64,000 nt of DNA, from positions 53,818-117,817 of the forward strand of contig NZ_JVEE01000044.1 in NCBI RefSeq assembly GCF_001073155.1, in the 5' to 3' direction. Positions 57,168 through 64,000 of this stretch are shown here, piece after piece. The notes below the pieces were generated by a model. That model searched no databases, was not told where the DNA came from, and worked only from the letters and a program-made list of their open reading frames with translations. This DNA is from Streptococcus parasanguinis. GTDB lineage: Bacteria; Bacillota; Bacilli; Lactobacillales; Streptococcaceae. How positions within the stretch are numbered: the stretch's first letter is position 1; each line of letters begins with the position of its first letter. A program made the translations under genes and the position numbers.

Positions 57168-58307
57168 TTATGAGCAATCTTTCCATACATCTCTGATTTG
57201 ATTAAATTCCTCAAAAATTTTCTCTTCTAAAGTGTGTCCATATACTTCTACCAACATTGAAATATCTCTATGCCCTAGAATTTTTGCAATAACTCCAAGG
57301 TCAAACCCTTTGTGCCAGAGGTAGCTTCCATAGGTGTGACGTGCTCCTTTTGTCGTGATAATTGGATAAATGTCCAACTCATTTAAGAGAACACTCAAAG
57401 CTTTATTGACGCTTGCAATATCTGGAACTGAATGAATATATCCAAAATGTTGAAAGATCATTCGATATCGATTTTTGATTCCTAACTCCATGTTTGCTCT
57501 TTCTTGCTCCGTTTGTAAAAGGCGCAAAATTTTGATACACTCTTCGTCTATTGGAACCATCCGAATAGACGTTTTATTTTTTGGTGGAACAAACTTATGA
57601 GAGAGAGTATTATACCTCCTGTATGTTTTTAACAATCCTCTGTCAAAATCAACCTCATTCCAAGTTAACGCTACTAACTCTCCAAACCTCATGCCTGTTT
57701 TTAATAGAAAATAGACGATATAAGGAACAATTGAACGTTGGTAATCGAATTTTCTCTTTACTGCTAAAAGTAAATCCAGATAGTCCTTTTCTGTATGTAA
57801 ATATTTCTCTTCTGTCATCTGTTGTTCTTTGGATGAAAACAACTCGACATGTTGTGTAAAATCATCTATTAGAACTTTGTCAGCAATTGCCATTTGGATG
57901 CTCTGATGAATCCCCGTATTCAATCTACCAAGAAAATTTCTACCAACTGTTTGCCCATACTTATTCATAATTCTTTGGTATTCACTCGCACGAATTTGAG
58001 TGACTTTTTTATTTCCAAATAATCTTTCAATTGTGTTTTTACGGAGAAGATATTTTTTCTTTGTTTCTTCCGACCTACTACTTGGTAAAATTTTTAGTTC
58101 AAGCCATTCTTGATATAGATCGGCAAGAGAAATATCTCTAGAAATTCTTTTTCCTAAACGAAGTTCTTGCAGAATCGGTTCAGCTTCTGACTCTGCAAGT
58201 TTTTTTGTTTTAAAACCGCTATTATGAGCAACAGTTTTTCCTTCGTTACGAATTTCATAGGTCCATAAATTACTATCTCCTCGCTTTCGGTAACGAACAC
58301 TTGCCAT
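57168..58307 (-). CDS. int: Tyrosine site-specific integrase
   Basis: 379 residues. N-terminal AP2-like arm-binding domain (RKRGDSNLWTYEIRNEGKT), SAM-like core-binding domain (about 60-165), and C-terminal catalytic domain. Catalytic Arg is in TGMRFGELVALTW, the second Arg-His in GARHTYGSYL (a Lys stands where many have the first His), His in LGHRDISM, and the nucleophile Tyr in VEVYGHT. It faces the tRNA-Lys attachment site, as expected for integration there. Confidence 0.93.
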   Translation of the reverse strand: MASVRYRKRGDSNLWTYEIRNEGKTVAHNSGFKTKKLAESEAEPILQELRLGKRISRDISLADLYQEWLELKILPSSRSEETKKKYLLRKNTIERLFGNKKVTQIRASEYQRIMNKYGQTVGRNFLGRLNTGIHQSIQMAIADKVLIDDFTQHVELFSSKEQQMTEEKYLHTEKDYLDLLLAVKRKFDYQRSIVPYIVYFLLKTGMRFGELVALTWNEVDFDRGLLKTYRRYNTLSHKFVPPKNKTSIRMVPIDEECIKILRLLQTEQERANMELGIKNRYRMIFQHFGYIHSVPDIASVNKALSVLLNELDIYPIITTKGARHTYGSYLWHKGFDLGVIAKILGHRDISMLVEVYGHTLEEKIFEEFNQIRDVWKDCS

Positions 58308-58308
58308 A

Positions 58309-58497
58309 TTACGCCACCTCTGTTCCTAGAATCTCATTTACAACACTTTTTGGAACAACCATCAAACGTTTGCGATTATAAAATGTATAACCTCGTGATA
58401 CAAGTAATTCTCTTGCCTGATGAATGATATCATTCGCTGTATGAGGGCGATAGCCCATTTCAATTAATTCTTTGTTACTAATTAAATTATTGTCCAT
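58309..58497 (-). CDS. DUF3173 protein, likely excisionase/accessory
   Basis: 62 residues; DUF3173-like (TANDIIHQARELLVSRGYTF then YNRKRLMVVPKSVVNEILG). These small HTH-like proteins sit directly upstream of integrase genes in streptococcal ICEs and IMEs and probably direct excision. It ends 1 bp before the integrase start and overlaps the Rep-like gene by 11 nt. Confidence 0.8.
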   Translation of the reverse strand: MDNNLISNKELIEMGYRPHTANDIIHQARELLVSRGYTFYNRKRLMVVPKSVVNEILGTEVA

Positions 58498-59485
58498 AGT
58501 TATCCTCCTTATTTTTTTCTAAATTCAGAAACTCACCTACAAGTAGTTGTAATTCTGAATTTAATTTAGGGAGATTCTGTATTAATACTTCTTTTAATTC
58601 TTCCGCAAATTGGTTCGTTTCTTCTCTCAATAGTTTGCGGACTCTTGTTTTTTTCTTTTTGATACTGTCTGATTTTAAATTTGGAAAAGCCAATGATAAC
58701 AGTTCAGGATTGTTGAGAAAGATAATTGTAAATGCTCTTTGATCCACTCGAATATGTTCTAGCTTATAAAATCCGAAATTATCAAGTCGATTCATAATAT
58801 CTTGGACCATCTCCTCACCAATCGCTTTGGTCCTGAGTTGGAACTCCAGTCTCCACCAAAACGGATTTACAGCCAAATCTAGCTTCTCTTCGCGCTTATG
58901 AGCAATGATTTCTTTATTCTTATCATATAACCTAACTTGTACATTACTACCGCTAGAACCCCAATATTTCGTCTCTAATTCGCCCCCTCTACCATAGAAG
59001 ACCTTATGGGTAACACCACCTTTAATATGTTGCAAATTAACGATTTCAGGATTGTTGAAAATGTCAAATGCCAAATCAAAACGTGACAAACGTACCGTCA
59101 ATGAATTCAATCTGGCAAAGTACATTAATTGCCTCCAAACTTTCATTCCATCAAATTCTTTTAAAGTATTAGGATTGAAATCAATTCGAATCAATTGTTC
59201 TCCTCCATAAGTGGATAATTGGAAAAATATAATATTGATTGAATCATACTCATTAAAATCCTTAGCTAAAGTAAAGACATCATCTCGCACGTTATCATGT
59301 ATTTCAAATGAGTCAACTCTTGTACTTATTGCCTGTTTCAGATTTTTGAAAATTCGTCTTAGGGAACCAGTGTCTGTATCCCAGATAACCGTTAATCTAT
59401 CAATACTGACATCTAACCTCTGTACTAATTCTCCTATTTCACATCGTTCTTGAATGCTTCTTAAATCTTGTATAGAAACCAACAA
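58487..59485 (-). CDS. Rep_trans-family replication initiator / MobT-like relaxase
   Basis: 332 residues. The central part (RLSRFDLAFDIFNNPEIVNLQ, FYGRGGELETKYWGSSGSNV with VRLYDKNKE, WWRLEFQLR) is the Pfam Rep_trans pattern shared by rolling-circle initiators and NicK/Orf20 (MobT) relaxases. The catalytic Tyr is probably in the RLYDKNKE segment. It would nick the structured region just upstream to start replication or mobilisation. No VirD4/TcpA coupling protein is present. Confidence 0.8.
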   Translation of the reverse strand: MLVSIQDLRSIQERCEIGELVQRLDVSIDRLTVIWDTDTGSLRRIFKNLKQAISTRVDSFEIHDNVRDDVFTLAKDFNEYDSINIIFFQLSTYGGEQLIRIDFNPNTLKEFDGMKVWRQLMYFARLNSLTVRLSRFDLAFDIFNNPEIVNLQHIKGGVTHKVFYGRGGELETKYWGSSGSNVQVRLYDKNKEIIAHKREEKLDLAVNPFWWRLEFQLRTKAIGEEMVQDIMNRLDNFGFYKLEHIRVDQRAFTIIFLNNPELLSLAFPNLKSDSIKKKKTRVRKLLREETNQFAEELKEVLIQNLPKLNSELQLLVGEFLNLEKNKEDNYGQ

Positions 59486-59807
59486 AATTGTCCCCCCTTC
59501 TTTTAGATTTTTTAGGCCTCAGAAACACCGTCAAATCAACGTTTGCTCGTTCCGTCGTTCTTTGGACGTTGTCCTAAGTGTACCTTTTTGCTGGCTGTTA
59601 GAATAGCCAGCTTTTGCTTGGCTAGAAATTGTCTGGACGGCAGCCTGCAGGACTTCGCCTGACTTCCCGTCAGGCTCGTCCCTTGCCCTTGCCCACACAA
59701 TTTCTAGCTCCAAGGCTTCGAATAGTCATCAGTCATAGTCATAGTCTCGTCCTCAAATTCCTCCTCACTCACTATTCCTAAACACATGAATTATTTGTAT
59801 CATTTAT

Positions 59808-59823
59808 AACTTATTTGTAAGTT
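59808..59823 (+). promoter_or_regulatory. XRE operator 1
   Basis: AACTTATTTGTAAGTT, a perfect 6-bp-arm palindrome upstream of the XRE gene. Confidence 0.6.
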
Positions 59824-59865
59824 ATAAATATATTTTATAAAAAATATTTGGAGCAGTCAACTAAA

Positions 59866-59882
59866 AACTTGATTTGTAAGTT
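59866..59882 (+). promoter_or_regulatory. XRE operator 2
   Basis: AACTTGATTTGTAAGTT, a near copy of operator 1, 58 bp further on and about 45 bp before the XRE start. Confidence 0.6.
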
Positions 59883-59926
59883 TATAGATGATAGAATAAG
59901 TTTAAAATACAACATAGGAGTTTATC

Positions 59927-60439
59927 ATGACCTTTATTATTCAAAATTTTGGACCCAATTTGGCACGACTACGCATAGAAAAAGGAGTGAGTCAAACTCA
60001 ACTTGCGGAAGATTTAGGAATCGGTAAACAATCCATCTCTGATTACGAAAAACAAAAAAGCTATCCTACCTTTGCAAATTTAGATAAGATAGCAGAATAT
60101 TTTAATGCAACTCCAACTCAACTTTTTGGAACTAGTAAAGAGATTGAATTAGAAAAGAGTGTTCTTGAATCGAATGAATACTCTGATAAAGTAAGTGAGA
60201 TCTTAAAGGCTGTCAAATACATCGAACATTTTCTAGAAACTGATGGACAGTACTTAGAGGATTTACTTTACTTAACAAGAGGCAACCAACTATACACAGA
60301 AGATGGAGATGAGTTGTATATTGATCCAACTTCTCAGAAAAGAACACTTCATAACCAATATGAACCTGGTTTTATTGAAGCAAGGGATAAATCTCCACTA
60401 GAACTCTTAATTGAAAATAAGGAATTGTTTGATAAATAG
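59927..60439 (+). CDS. XRE-family repressor of the element
   Basis: 170 residues. HTH at residues 11-66 (LARLRIEKGVSQTQLAEDLG, SISDYEKQK, DKIAEYFNATPTQLF). The acidic C-terminal part has no peptidase motif, so it is unlike ImmA-cleaved or LexA-type CI repressors. Divergent from the int/rep genes, with two matching palindromes between, so it probably represses both directions. Confidence 0.88.
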   Translation: MTFIIQNFGPNLARLRIEKGVSQTQLAEDLGIGKQSISDYEKQKSYPTFANLDKIAEYFNATPTQLFGTSKEIELEKSVLESNEYSDKVSEILKAVKYIEHFLETDGQYLEDLLYLTRGNQLYTEDGDELYIDPTSQKRTLHNQYEPGFIEARDKSPLELLIENKELFDK

Positions 60440-60440
60440 A

Positions 60441-60544
60441 AAAAGCGAGGATAACCTCGCTTCAGATTGAAGTTAAAATCTTTAGAAGACACTTTTATAA
60501 GGACTTTGTCTTCAATCTGTGAAAAGGAGTGAAAACTCCTTTTC
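60441..60544 (+). other. Three consecutive hairpins between XRE and HdeD-like genes
   Basis: AGCGAGG-ataa-CCTCGCT; then CAGATTGAAG (60463) pairing with CTTCAATCTG (60510); then AAAAGGAGT-gaaa-ACTCCTTTT. The last one, followed by TTTTTG, is a plausible terminator. Confidence 0.6.
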
Positions 60545-60589
60545 TTTTTGTAAGTCAGACTGAAACTTCCAAATTGTTTATTTATTTTA

Positions 60590-60618
60590 TTGACATTTTC
60601 TATAAAAATAAGTACAAT
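60590..60618 (+). promoter_or_regulatory. Promoter of the HdeD-like gene
   Basis: TTGACA (60590-60595), 17-nt spacer, TACAAT (60613-60618), 40 bp before the start. Confidence 0.8.
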
Positions 60619-60657
60619 AGTTTTATTAGCAAACTATACTATATAGGGGGTATTGAA

Positions 60658-61173
60658 ATGAAATTTTCTAATCGTTTACTGCTATTCCTTGCAGGAGTTG
60701 TTTTTGTCCTTTTAGGACTTTTCCTATTTACAAACCCAGTAGCTAATCTTGTTGCTTACAGCTGGTGGATTTCATTTGGTTTACTGGTTTCTTCTATAGC
60801 AGCTATTTTAGGCTATTTCTCTGCACCAAAAGAGCTTCGCTCACCTGTTTATCTTTTCCAAGGATTTGTTAGTCTTCTCTTAGCTCTTTACCTCGTTGCT
60901 TATGGCTTTGTGACCCTGCCGGTCGTCATTCCGACCATTGTAGGAATTTGGTTAATTGTAGAAGCCATTATTGCTTTCTTTAAAGGCAATCGTCTAAGAT
61001 TGATTTTCCCTATTATTGGTAGCAATATCATGTGGGTAGCCTTGCTTGAATTTTTACTAGGTCTAGTGATTCTGTTCAATCCAGTGGCTACAGGTGTCTT
61101 TGTCGTTTATGTCATTGCCTTTTCATTTTTAGTTACTGGCTTCACCTACATTATTGAGGCCTTTCGTAAATAG
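60658..61173 (+). CDS. HdeD/DUF308-family membrane protein (element cargo)
   Basis: 171 residues from ATG 60658, after AGGGGGT; a longer frame runs back through the promoter and is not used. Six membrane helices in three repeated pairs with Phe/Asn-Pro turns (LFTNPVANLVA; LFNPVATGVFV), as in HdeD-like DUF308 proteins linked to acid or general stress in enterobacteria. It has a consensus promoter independent of the repressor and is the only obvious cargo gene. Confidence 0.85.
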   Translation: MKFSNRLLLFLAGVVFVLLGLFLFTNPVANLVAYSWWISFGLLVSSIAAILGYFSAPKELRSPVYLFQGFVSLLLALYLVAYGFVTLPVVIPTIVGIWLIVEAIIAFFKGNRLRLIFPIIGSNIMWVALLEFLLGLVILFNPVATGVFVVYVIAFSFLVTGFTYIIEAFRK

Positions 61174-61198
61174 TCTAGTTGCTATTTCTATCGCATTC

Positions 61199-61233
61199 AA
61201 AAAAGCTGGGAAATCATATTCTCAGCTTTTTCG
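61199..61233 (+). terminator. Terminator of the HdeD-like gene
   Basis: AAAAGCTGGGAA-tcat-ATTCTCAGCTTTTT. Confidence 0.75.
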
Positions 61234-61525
61234 TCTCTTTAATTATCACTTTTTCGCATTCCATTCTACGTAGAAATTTGTTTTTCCATTTTATTCTCCA
61301 ATTTGATCTCGCACTGACATTTATTTATAACAAAACTATATATCTAGAATAGCATAATCATTAGGTATTATAGGTTTTCAAACAAAATACGAGTCATTCG
61401 TTTTTGCCCCGCTTTTGCCCCATTTTTAAATCCTGACATTGAAAATACCTAAAAGTATTTCCCTAAAATCAGCTATATTTCAACATTTTTGTTTATTTTC
61501 AATATGAAAAGTTCTTACAAATCCA

Positions 61526-61537
61526 TGTAGGGGGCAT
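61526..61537 (+). repeat. attR core direct repeat
   Basis: TGTAGGGGGCAT, identical to the tRNA-Lys 3' end at 57073. What follows (TTTTTTATGC, then a terminator) is presumably the original chromosomal tRNA flank. Confidence 0.85.
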
Positions 61538-61549
61538 TTTTTATGCACA

Positions 61550-61576
61550 AAAAGCCTTGAAATCCAAGGCTTTTTT
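61550..61576 (+). terminator. Displaced tRNA-Lys terminator
   Basis: AAAAAGCCTT-gaaatcc-AAGGCTTTTTT, followed by GCTTGTCTTA. It is the near twin of the terminator now next to tRNA-Lys. Confidence 0.7.
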
Positions 61577-61699
61577 GCTTGTCTTAAGAGTATTTAGATC
61601 ACTTTTTTAGATACTATAATTTAGCGTACGAAGTTAAATCATTCTGCACCATTGTTATTCCATTTAAAATAAAAACCAGCTTTGAACCCTACCAAACAT

Positions 61700-61729
61700 T
61701 TGACAGCTCTTCACCGAATCCGCTATGAT
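61700..61729 (+). promoter_or_regulatory. Promoter of the 61784 gene
   Basis: TTGACA (61700-61705), 18-nt spacer, TATGAT (61724-61729). Confidence 0.65.
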
Positions 61730-61783
61730 AAGGGTACTTGAAATTCCGAGTTTTCATAGCATTTAAAATGTAAGGAGTCCAAA

Positions 61784-62317
61784 ATGAAAATCTATTATTC
61801 AAAATATGTCGGTGGTGGCTATCTACTCTTTGCATCGGCTATATTCATTCAAATTTTCTTTCTTCTCTTACATGGATTGATCGACTTTTCTCAACTAAAT
61901 CTTCTCACTGTGATTCCAACCGTCCTCTTTTTCGCTGCTATCTACGCAACAATTGCAGGCATCAAAAGACTGACTAGCCACAGAGTCTCCTTTGAATTCA
62001 CCTTTGAAGGTATTGAGGTCTATCCCGGACTCTTCTTCTCAAAAGAAATCTTCATTCCCAAAGAAGAATTGTTGCGAGCATCGTATGTTGAAGTGGACGT
62101 CAGCGACCCTGATCATGTCAACAGCAAAGCTTGCTATTTAGATTTTAACCTCAGAGAAGTCACCCAGCTAGAAGATATTTCTAAGTCAAACATCATCATC
62201 AATACAAGCACCTTGAAATTGCGTCTCGCCCTTAGCCTCTGTCGATTTAGAGAGGAAGAAAAAGCCGAGTTAGCGACCTATCTAAAAGAAAACTACGGCA
62301 TTGATTTTTTCTATTAG
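61784..62317 (+). CDS. Membrane protein of unknown function
   Basis: 177 residues. Two membrane helices (about residues 10-32 and 40-62), then a cytosolic domain of about 110 residues with beta-strand-like alternation (HRVSFEFTFEGIEVYPGLFF; IIINTSTLKLRLALSLCRF) suggestive of a PH-like fold. AAGGAG precedes the ATG. Monocistronic. I do not recognise the family. Confidence 0.75.
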   Translation: MKIYYSKYVGGGYLLFASAIFIQIFFLLLHGLIDFSQLNLLTVIPTVLFFAAIYATIAGIKRLTSHRVSFEFTFEGIEVYPGLFFSKEIFIPKEELLRASYVEVDVSDPDHVNSKACYLDFNLREVTQLEDISKSNIIINTSTLKLRLALSLCRFREEEKAELATYLKENYGIDFFY

Positions 62318-62411
62318 CATGTAATAAAAAAGCCCTCCATTAGAACTTTAGAATAGCAAGATCTTTCCAAGCACTTGAAGGAAGAGTACAGAAGAACCAT
62401 TTTATAGCAAA

Positions 62412-62446
62412 GAAAAAGCCTTGAGTTGTTCTCAAGGCTTTTTTAA
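62412..62446. terminator. Bidirectional terminator between convergent genes
   Basis: AAAAAGCCTTGAG-ttgtt-CTCAAGGCTTTTTT. Confidence 0.85.
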
Positions 62447-62452
62447 CTGCTC

Positions 62453-63160
62453 TTAGTTCCCCATTTCCCCTTTGGGTACGAGCAGATAGAAAAATAGCAA
62501 ATTCAATCCAAATACGGCAACAAAGAGCGCTAATTGGGTGACATCAATCGTTTGTTTCTCAGTCAAATCTTGGATTAGCTTTGTATAATAATAGCCTGGG
62601 AAAGCCCGTTGTAGCTTGCCAACTAAGTCCATAAATCCTCCACTTGCGCCAAGCGTATCAAAGGGAATAATGGTCATGGCTGCTAAAATAATAACTGGAA
62701 AGCCAATGGTATCAATCGTCTTGGCATCTACCCTCACCCCAAGTACAAAGCCAATCACACTAAAGTAGATCCCCATCAAGGATAAGAGGAAAAATTGTAC
62801 CAACAGGCTAGTCGTCACTGGAAAGTGAAAACCTAGGACAGCAACTACTAGCACCGCTAAAAAGATCAAGCTGTTCAGAATCAGTTGTACGATGCTTTGA
62901 TCCCATAAATAGTTCTTGACACTATAGCTTGTAAAGCGGGATTCAAAAGAATAAAACCCGATATCTGAGGCGATACGCTTACTAAAAGTTGCAAGGCTAT
63001 TGCCAATGACCCCGATAAATACGGCAATGCCTAATAAAATACTTGGTGAAACCCCTTTTTGAAGCTGATAAAAGAAGATATACCAGCCTATGGGTAAAAT
63101 AATGGTGAATAATACGAAGCGCTTATTTCGTAAAACTTGTTTTAATTGAATCTTTTTCAT
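62453..63160 (-). CDS. ABC-2 type transporter permease
   Basis: 235 residues with six membrane helices (first at FVLFTIILPIGWYIFFY). It has the ABC-2 exporter layout, with the conserved-type IILAAMTIIPFDTLGASGGF stretch before the last helices. It pairs with the ATPase encoded upstream, overlapping it by 4 nt. The substrate is unknown; such pairs near no other genes may export peptides, lipids or drugs. Confidence 0.85.
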   Translation of the reverse strand: MKKIQLKQVLRNKRFVLFTIILPIGWYIFFYQLQKGVSPSILLGIAVFIGVIGNSLATFSKRIASDIGFYSFESRFTSYSVKNYLWDQSIVQLILNSLIFLAVLVVAVLGFHFPVTTSLLVQFFLLSLMGIYFSVIGFVLGVRVDAKTIDTIGFPVIILAAMTIIPFDTLGASGGFMDLVGKLQRAFPGYYYTKLIQDLTEKQTIDVTQLALFVAVFGLNLLFFYLLVPKGEMGN

Positions 63161-63837
63161 GCTTGTTCCCTTCCTTTATTCATCTCTTCTCGGAAATACT
63201 GCTCAATGGTTTGACCAGCCTGGTGAATGTCCTCAACAGCCTTTGTTGCAGCAATTCGACCCTCTTTTAAAATTAGGACTTTTGTAAAAAAGGCATCAAT
63301 TTGGTTAAAATCATGGGTCACCACAACAGATGTAAACTCTTGCTGCTCCAGCAATTTCCAAAAATTATCCACTGCTTCCAAGTCCATGCCTGTCGTCGGC
63401 TCATCTAAAAAAATCAACTTTGGATGATTCAAAATGGTTAACAACAAGGACAAGCGTCTCTTTTGACCACCAGAAAGACTTCCCACCATCTGCTCTCTTG
63501 ATTCTCTCAATTCGACCATTTCTAAGAGTCCATTGATATCAGCCTGCTTCTGCTGATTCATCCGGCTTTTTAATTCGACGAATTCAGCAACGGTTAGATC
63601 CTCGATGAGCAGATCCCCCTGAGGCATCATCCCAATTTCTCTTTGAAAATCAAGCGAAGTCTTTATCGTCCCCGAATCAGCCTGGAGTTGCCCTGCGATA
63701 ATGTTGAACAGGGTGCTTTTACCTGCTCCATTATTTCCCATCAAGGCAATTTTGTCTCCTTCTTCTATCGAAAAAGACACCCCCTTTAATACAGCTTTCT
63801 CCTTAAATGATTTTGTAATAGATGCTACCTGAAACAT
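63157..63837 (-). CDS. ABC transporter ATP-binding protein (ABC-2 exporter)
   Basis: 226 residues. Walker A GNNGAGKST (about 34-42), Q-loop MMPQGD, signature LSGGQKRR, Walker B LIFLDEPTTGMD, switch VVTHDFNQ. CcmA/DrrA-like exporter ATPase. First gene of the two-gene unit. GGGATC lies before the ATG; upstream promoter unclear (TATAAT near 63874 without a good -35). Confidence 0.9.
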   Translation of the reverse strand: MFQVASITKSFKEKAVLKGVSFSIEEGDKIALMGNNGAGKSTLFNIIAGQLQADSGTIKTSLDFQREIGMMPQGDLLIEDLTVAEFVELKSRMNQQKQADINGLLEMVELRESREQMVGSLSGGQKRRLSLLLTILNHPKLIFLDEPTTGMDLEAVDNFWKLLEQQEFTSVVVTHDFNQIDAFFTKVLILKEGRIAATKAVEDIHQAGQTIEQYFREEMNKGREQA

Positions 63838-63942
63838 ACGATCCCTCTTTTCTTATTGATCTTGTGTCCATTATACGTCAAAGAGAAAGCCTTGGAGGCT
63901 CTCTGTCAGAATCGGTCAAAAAATCGTCGTGAATGGTCAAAA

Positions 63943-64000
63943 AAGAGGCTGGGACAAAAGTCCTAGCCTCTCAATTATTTTTGGATTGTCGAGCAAGACG
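63943..64000 (-). repeat. Streptococcal intergenic repeat, copy 3 (truncated by window edge)
   Basis: GAGGCTGGGACAAAAGTCCTAG and the following CAATTATTTTTGGATTGTC match the end of the copy at 21453 in the same orientation. Confidence 0.8.

Larger units (their letters stand above)
59486..59926. other. Structured origin/oriT-like region and divergent control region of the element
   Basis: 441 bp without a credible gene. Left part: hairpins CTGGCTGTTA-ga-ATAGCCAG (about 59590-59610) and GCCTGACTTCCCGTCAGGC (59657-59675), the latter enclosed by a 12-bp inverted repeat GCTAGAAATTGT / ACAATTTCTAGC (59621-59632, 59697-59708). The stretch is GC-rich compared with its surroundings. Right part: XRE operators. 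Confidence 0.6.
57073..61537. mobile_element. Integrative and mobilizable element in tRNA-Lys
   Basis: About 4.45 kb between two copies of TGTAGGGGGCAT. It encodes an integrase, a DUF3173 protein, a Rep_trans/MobT-like initiator, an XRE regulator and an HdeD-like protein, and contains an origin-like structured region. There is no coupling protein or conjugation gene, so transfer would depend on a helper. Paired TTTGCCCC arm-type repeats occur near both ends (57140-57159 and 61403-61421). Confidence 0.85.
61174..61783. other. Right end of the element and flanking intergenic DNA
   Basis: 610 bp without a gene. In order: terminator (61199-61233), AT-rich stretch, paired TTTGCCCC repeats (61403-61421), attR core (61526-61537), the original tRNA-Lys terminator (61550-61576) and the promoter for the next gene (61700-61729). 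Confidence 0.7.

Noticed and set aside
59531..59713. 60-codon minus-strand ORF over the origin-like region
   Set aside because: It reads through hairpins and inverted repeats of the structured region; composition follows the DNA structure rather than a protein.

Overview
The window is chromosomal DNA of a low-to-mid GC Firmicute, almost certainly a sanguinis/mitis-group Streptococcus. The strongest species hint is the block at 38.7-45.7 kb: pepO lies divergent to a manganese ABC operon whose lipoprotein closely resembles FimA of S. parasanguinis, followed by tpx and a DtxR-type regulator. S. parasanguinis or a close relative is therefore an inference. Other streptococcal marks are ClpL, DUF3013, YjdF, RelA-Dtd, RsmE-PrmA, RarA and a 6S RNA next to tRNA-Lys.

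Layout. 0-3.1 kb: the end of a type VII secretion (T7SSb) locus, esxA then esaA running off the left edge. 3.5-9.4 kb: a lipoprotein, then yajC and the run uppS-cdsA-rseP-proS. 9.5-12.1 kb: a small HTH-like protein and clpL with a long, repeat-rich leader. 12.5-18.0 kb: an apparent seven-gene unit made of two UroD/MtaA-fold putative methyltransferases, a small secreted peptide and an amino-acid type ABC importer. 18.1-23.9 kb: an e(P4)-type acid phosphatase, glmS between two inverted copies of a streptococcal intergenic repeat, a GH1 glycosidase and a class I glutamine amidotransferase-like hydrolase. 24.0-27.6 kb: MarR regulator, NmrA-like reductase and a quaternary-amine ABC importer. 27.8-30.3 kb: a nickel/cobalt ECF transporter. 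30.4-38.3 kb: yjdF with a probable riboswitch, leuS, an oligopeptide-binding lipoprotein, a DD-carboxypeptidase and glycerol dehydrogenase. 38.7-45.7 kb: pepO, fimCBA-tpx, a DUF3114-like gene and the metalloregulator. 45.7-48.7 kb: dtd and relA.

The most notable region is 48.75-51.6 kb. It is a compact, visibly AT-richer five-gene operon: two paralogous single-pass membrane proteins of DUF1310 type, a 438-residue protein with an N-terminal lipase fold and a helical C-terminus, and two small helical proteins. I read it as a T7SS lipase effector with its helical partners and candidate membrane immunity proteins, built like the S. aureus TslA system. The T7SS machinery genes at the left end of the window could export it.

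51.7-57.1 kb: rsmE-prmA, a GNAT acetyltransferase, a Nudix-membrane fusion, DUF3013, rarA, 6S RNA and tRNA-Lys(CUU). 57.07-61.54 kb: a roughly 4.45-kb integrative and mobilizable element inserted at the 3' end of tRNA-Lys, with a 12-bp direct repeat at both ends. It carries a tyrosine integrase, a DUF3173 protein, a Rep_trans/MobT-like initiator, a structured origin-like region, an XRE repressor and an HdeD-like membrane protein. 61.8-64 kb: an unknown membrane protein, an ABC-2 exporter and a third, truncated copy of the intergenic repeat.

Regulatory sequence is unusually readable. It includes two dre-like GntR operators around the glmS promoter, a duplicated promoter-operator before fimC, paired MarR operators, paired XRE operators, and rho-independent terminators after most transcription units.
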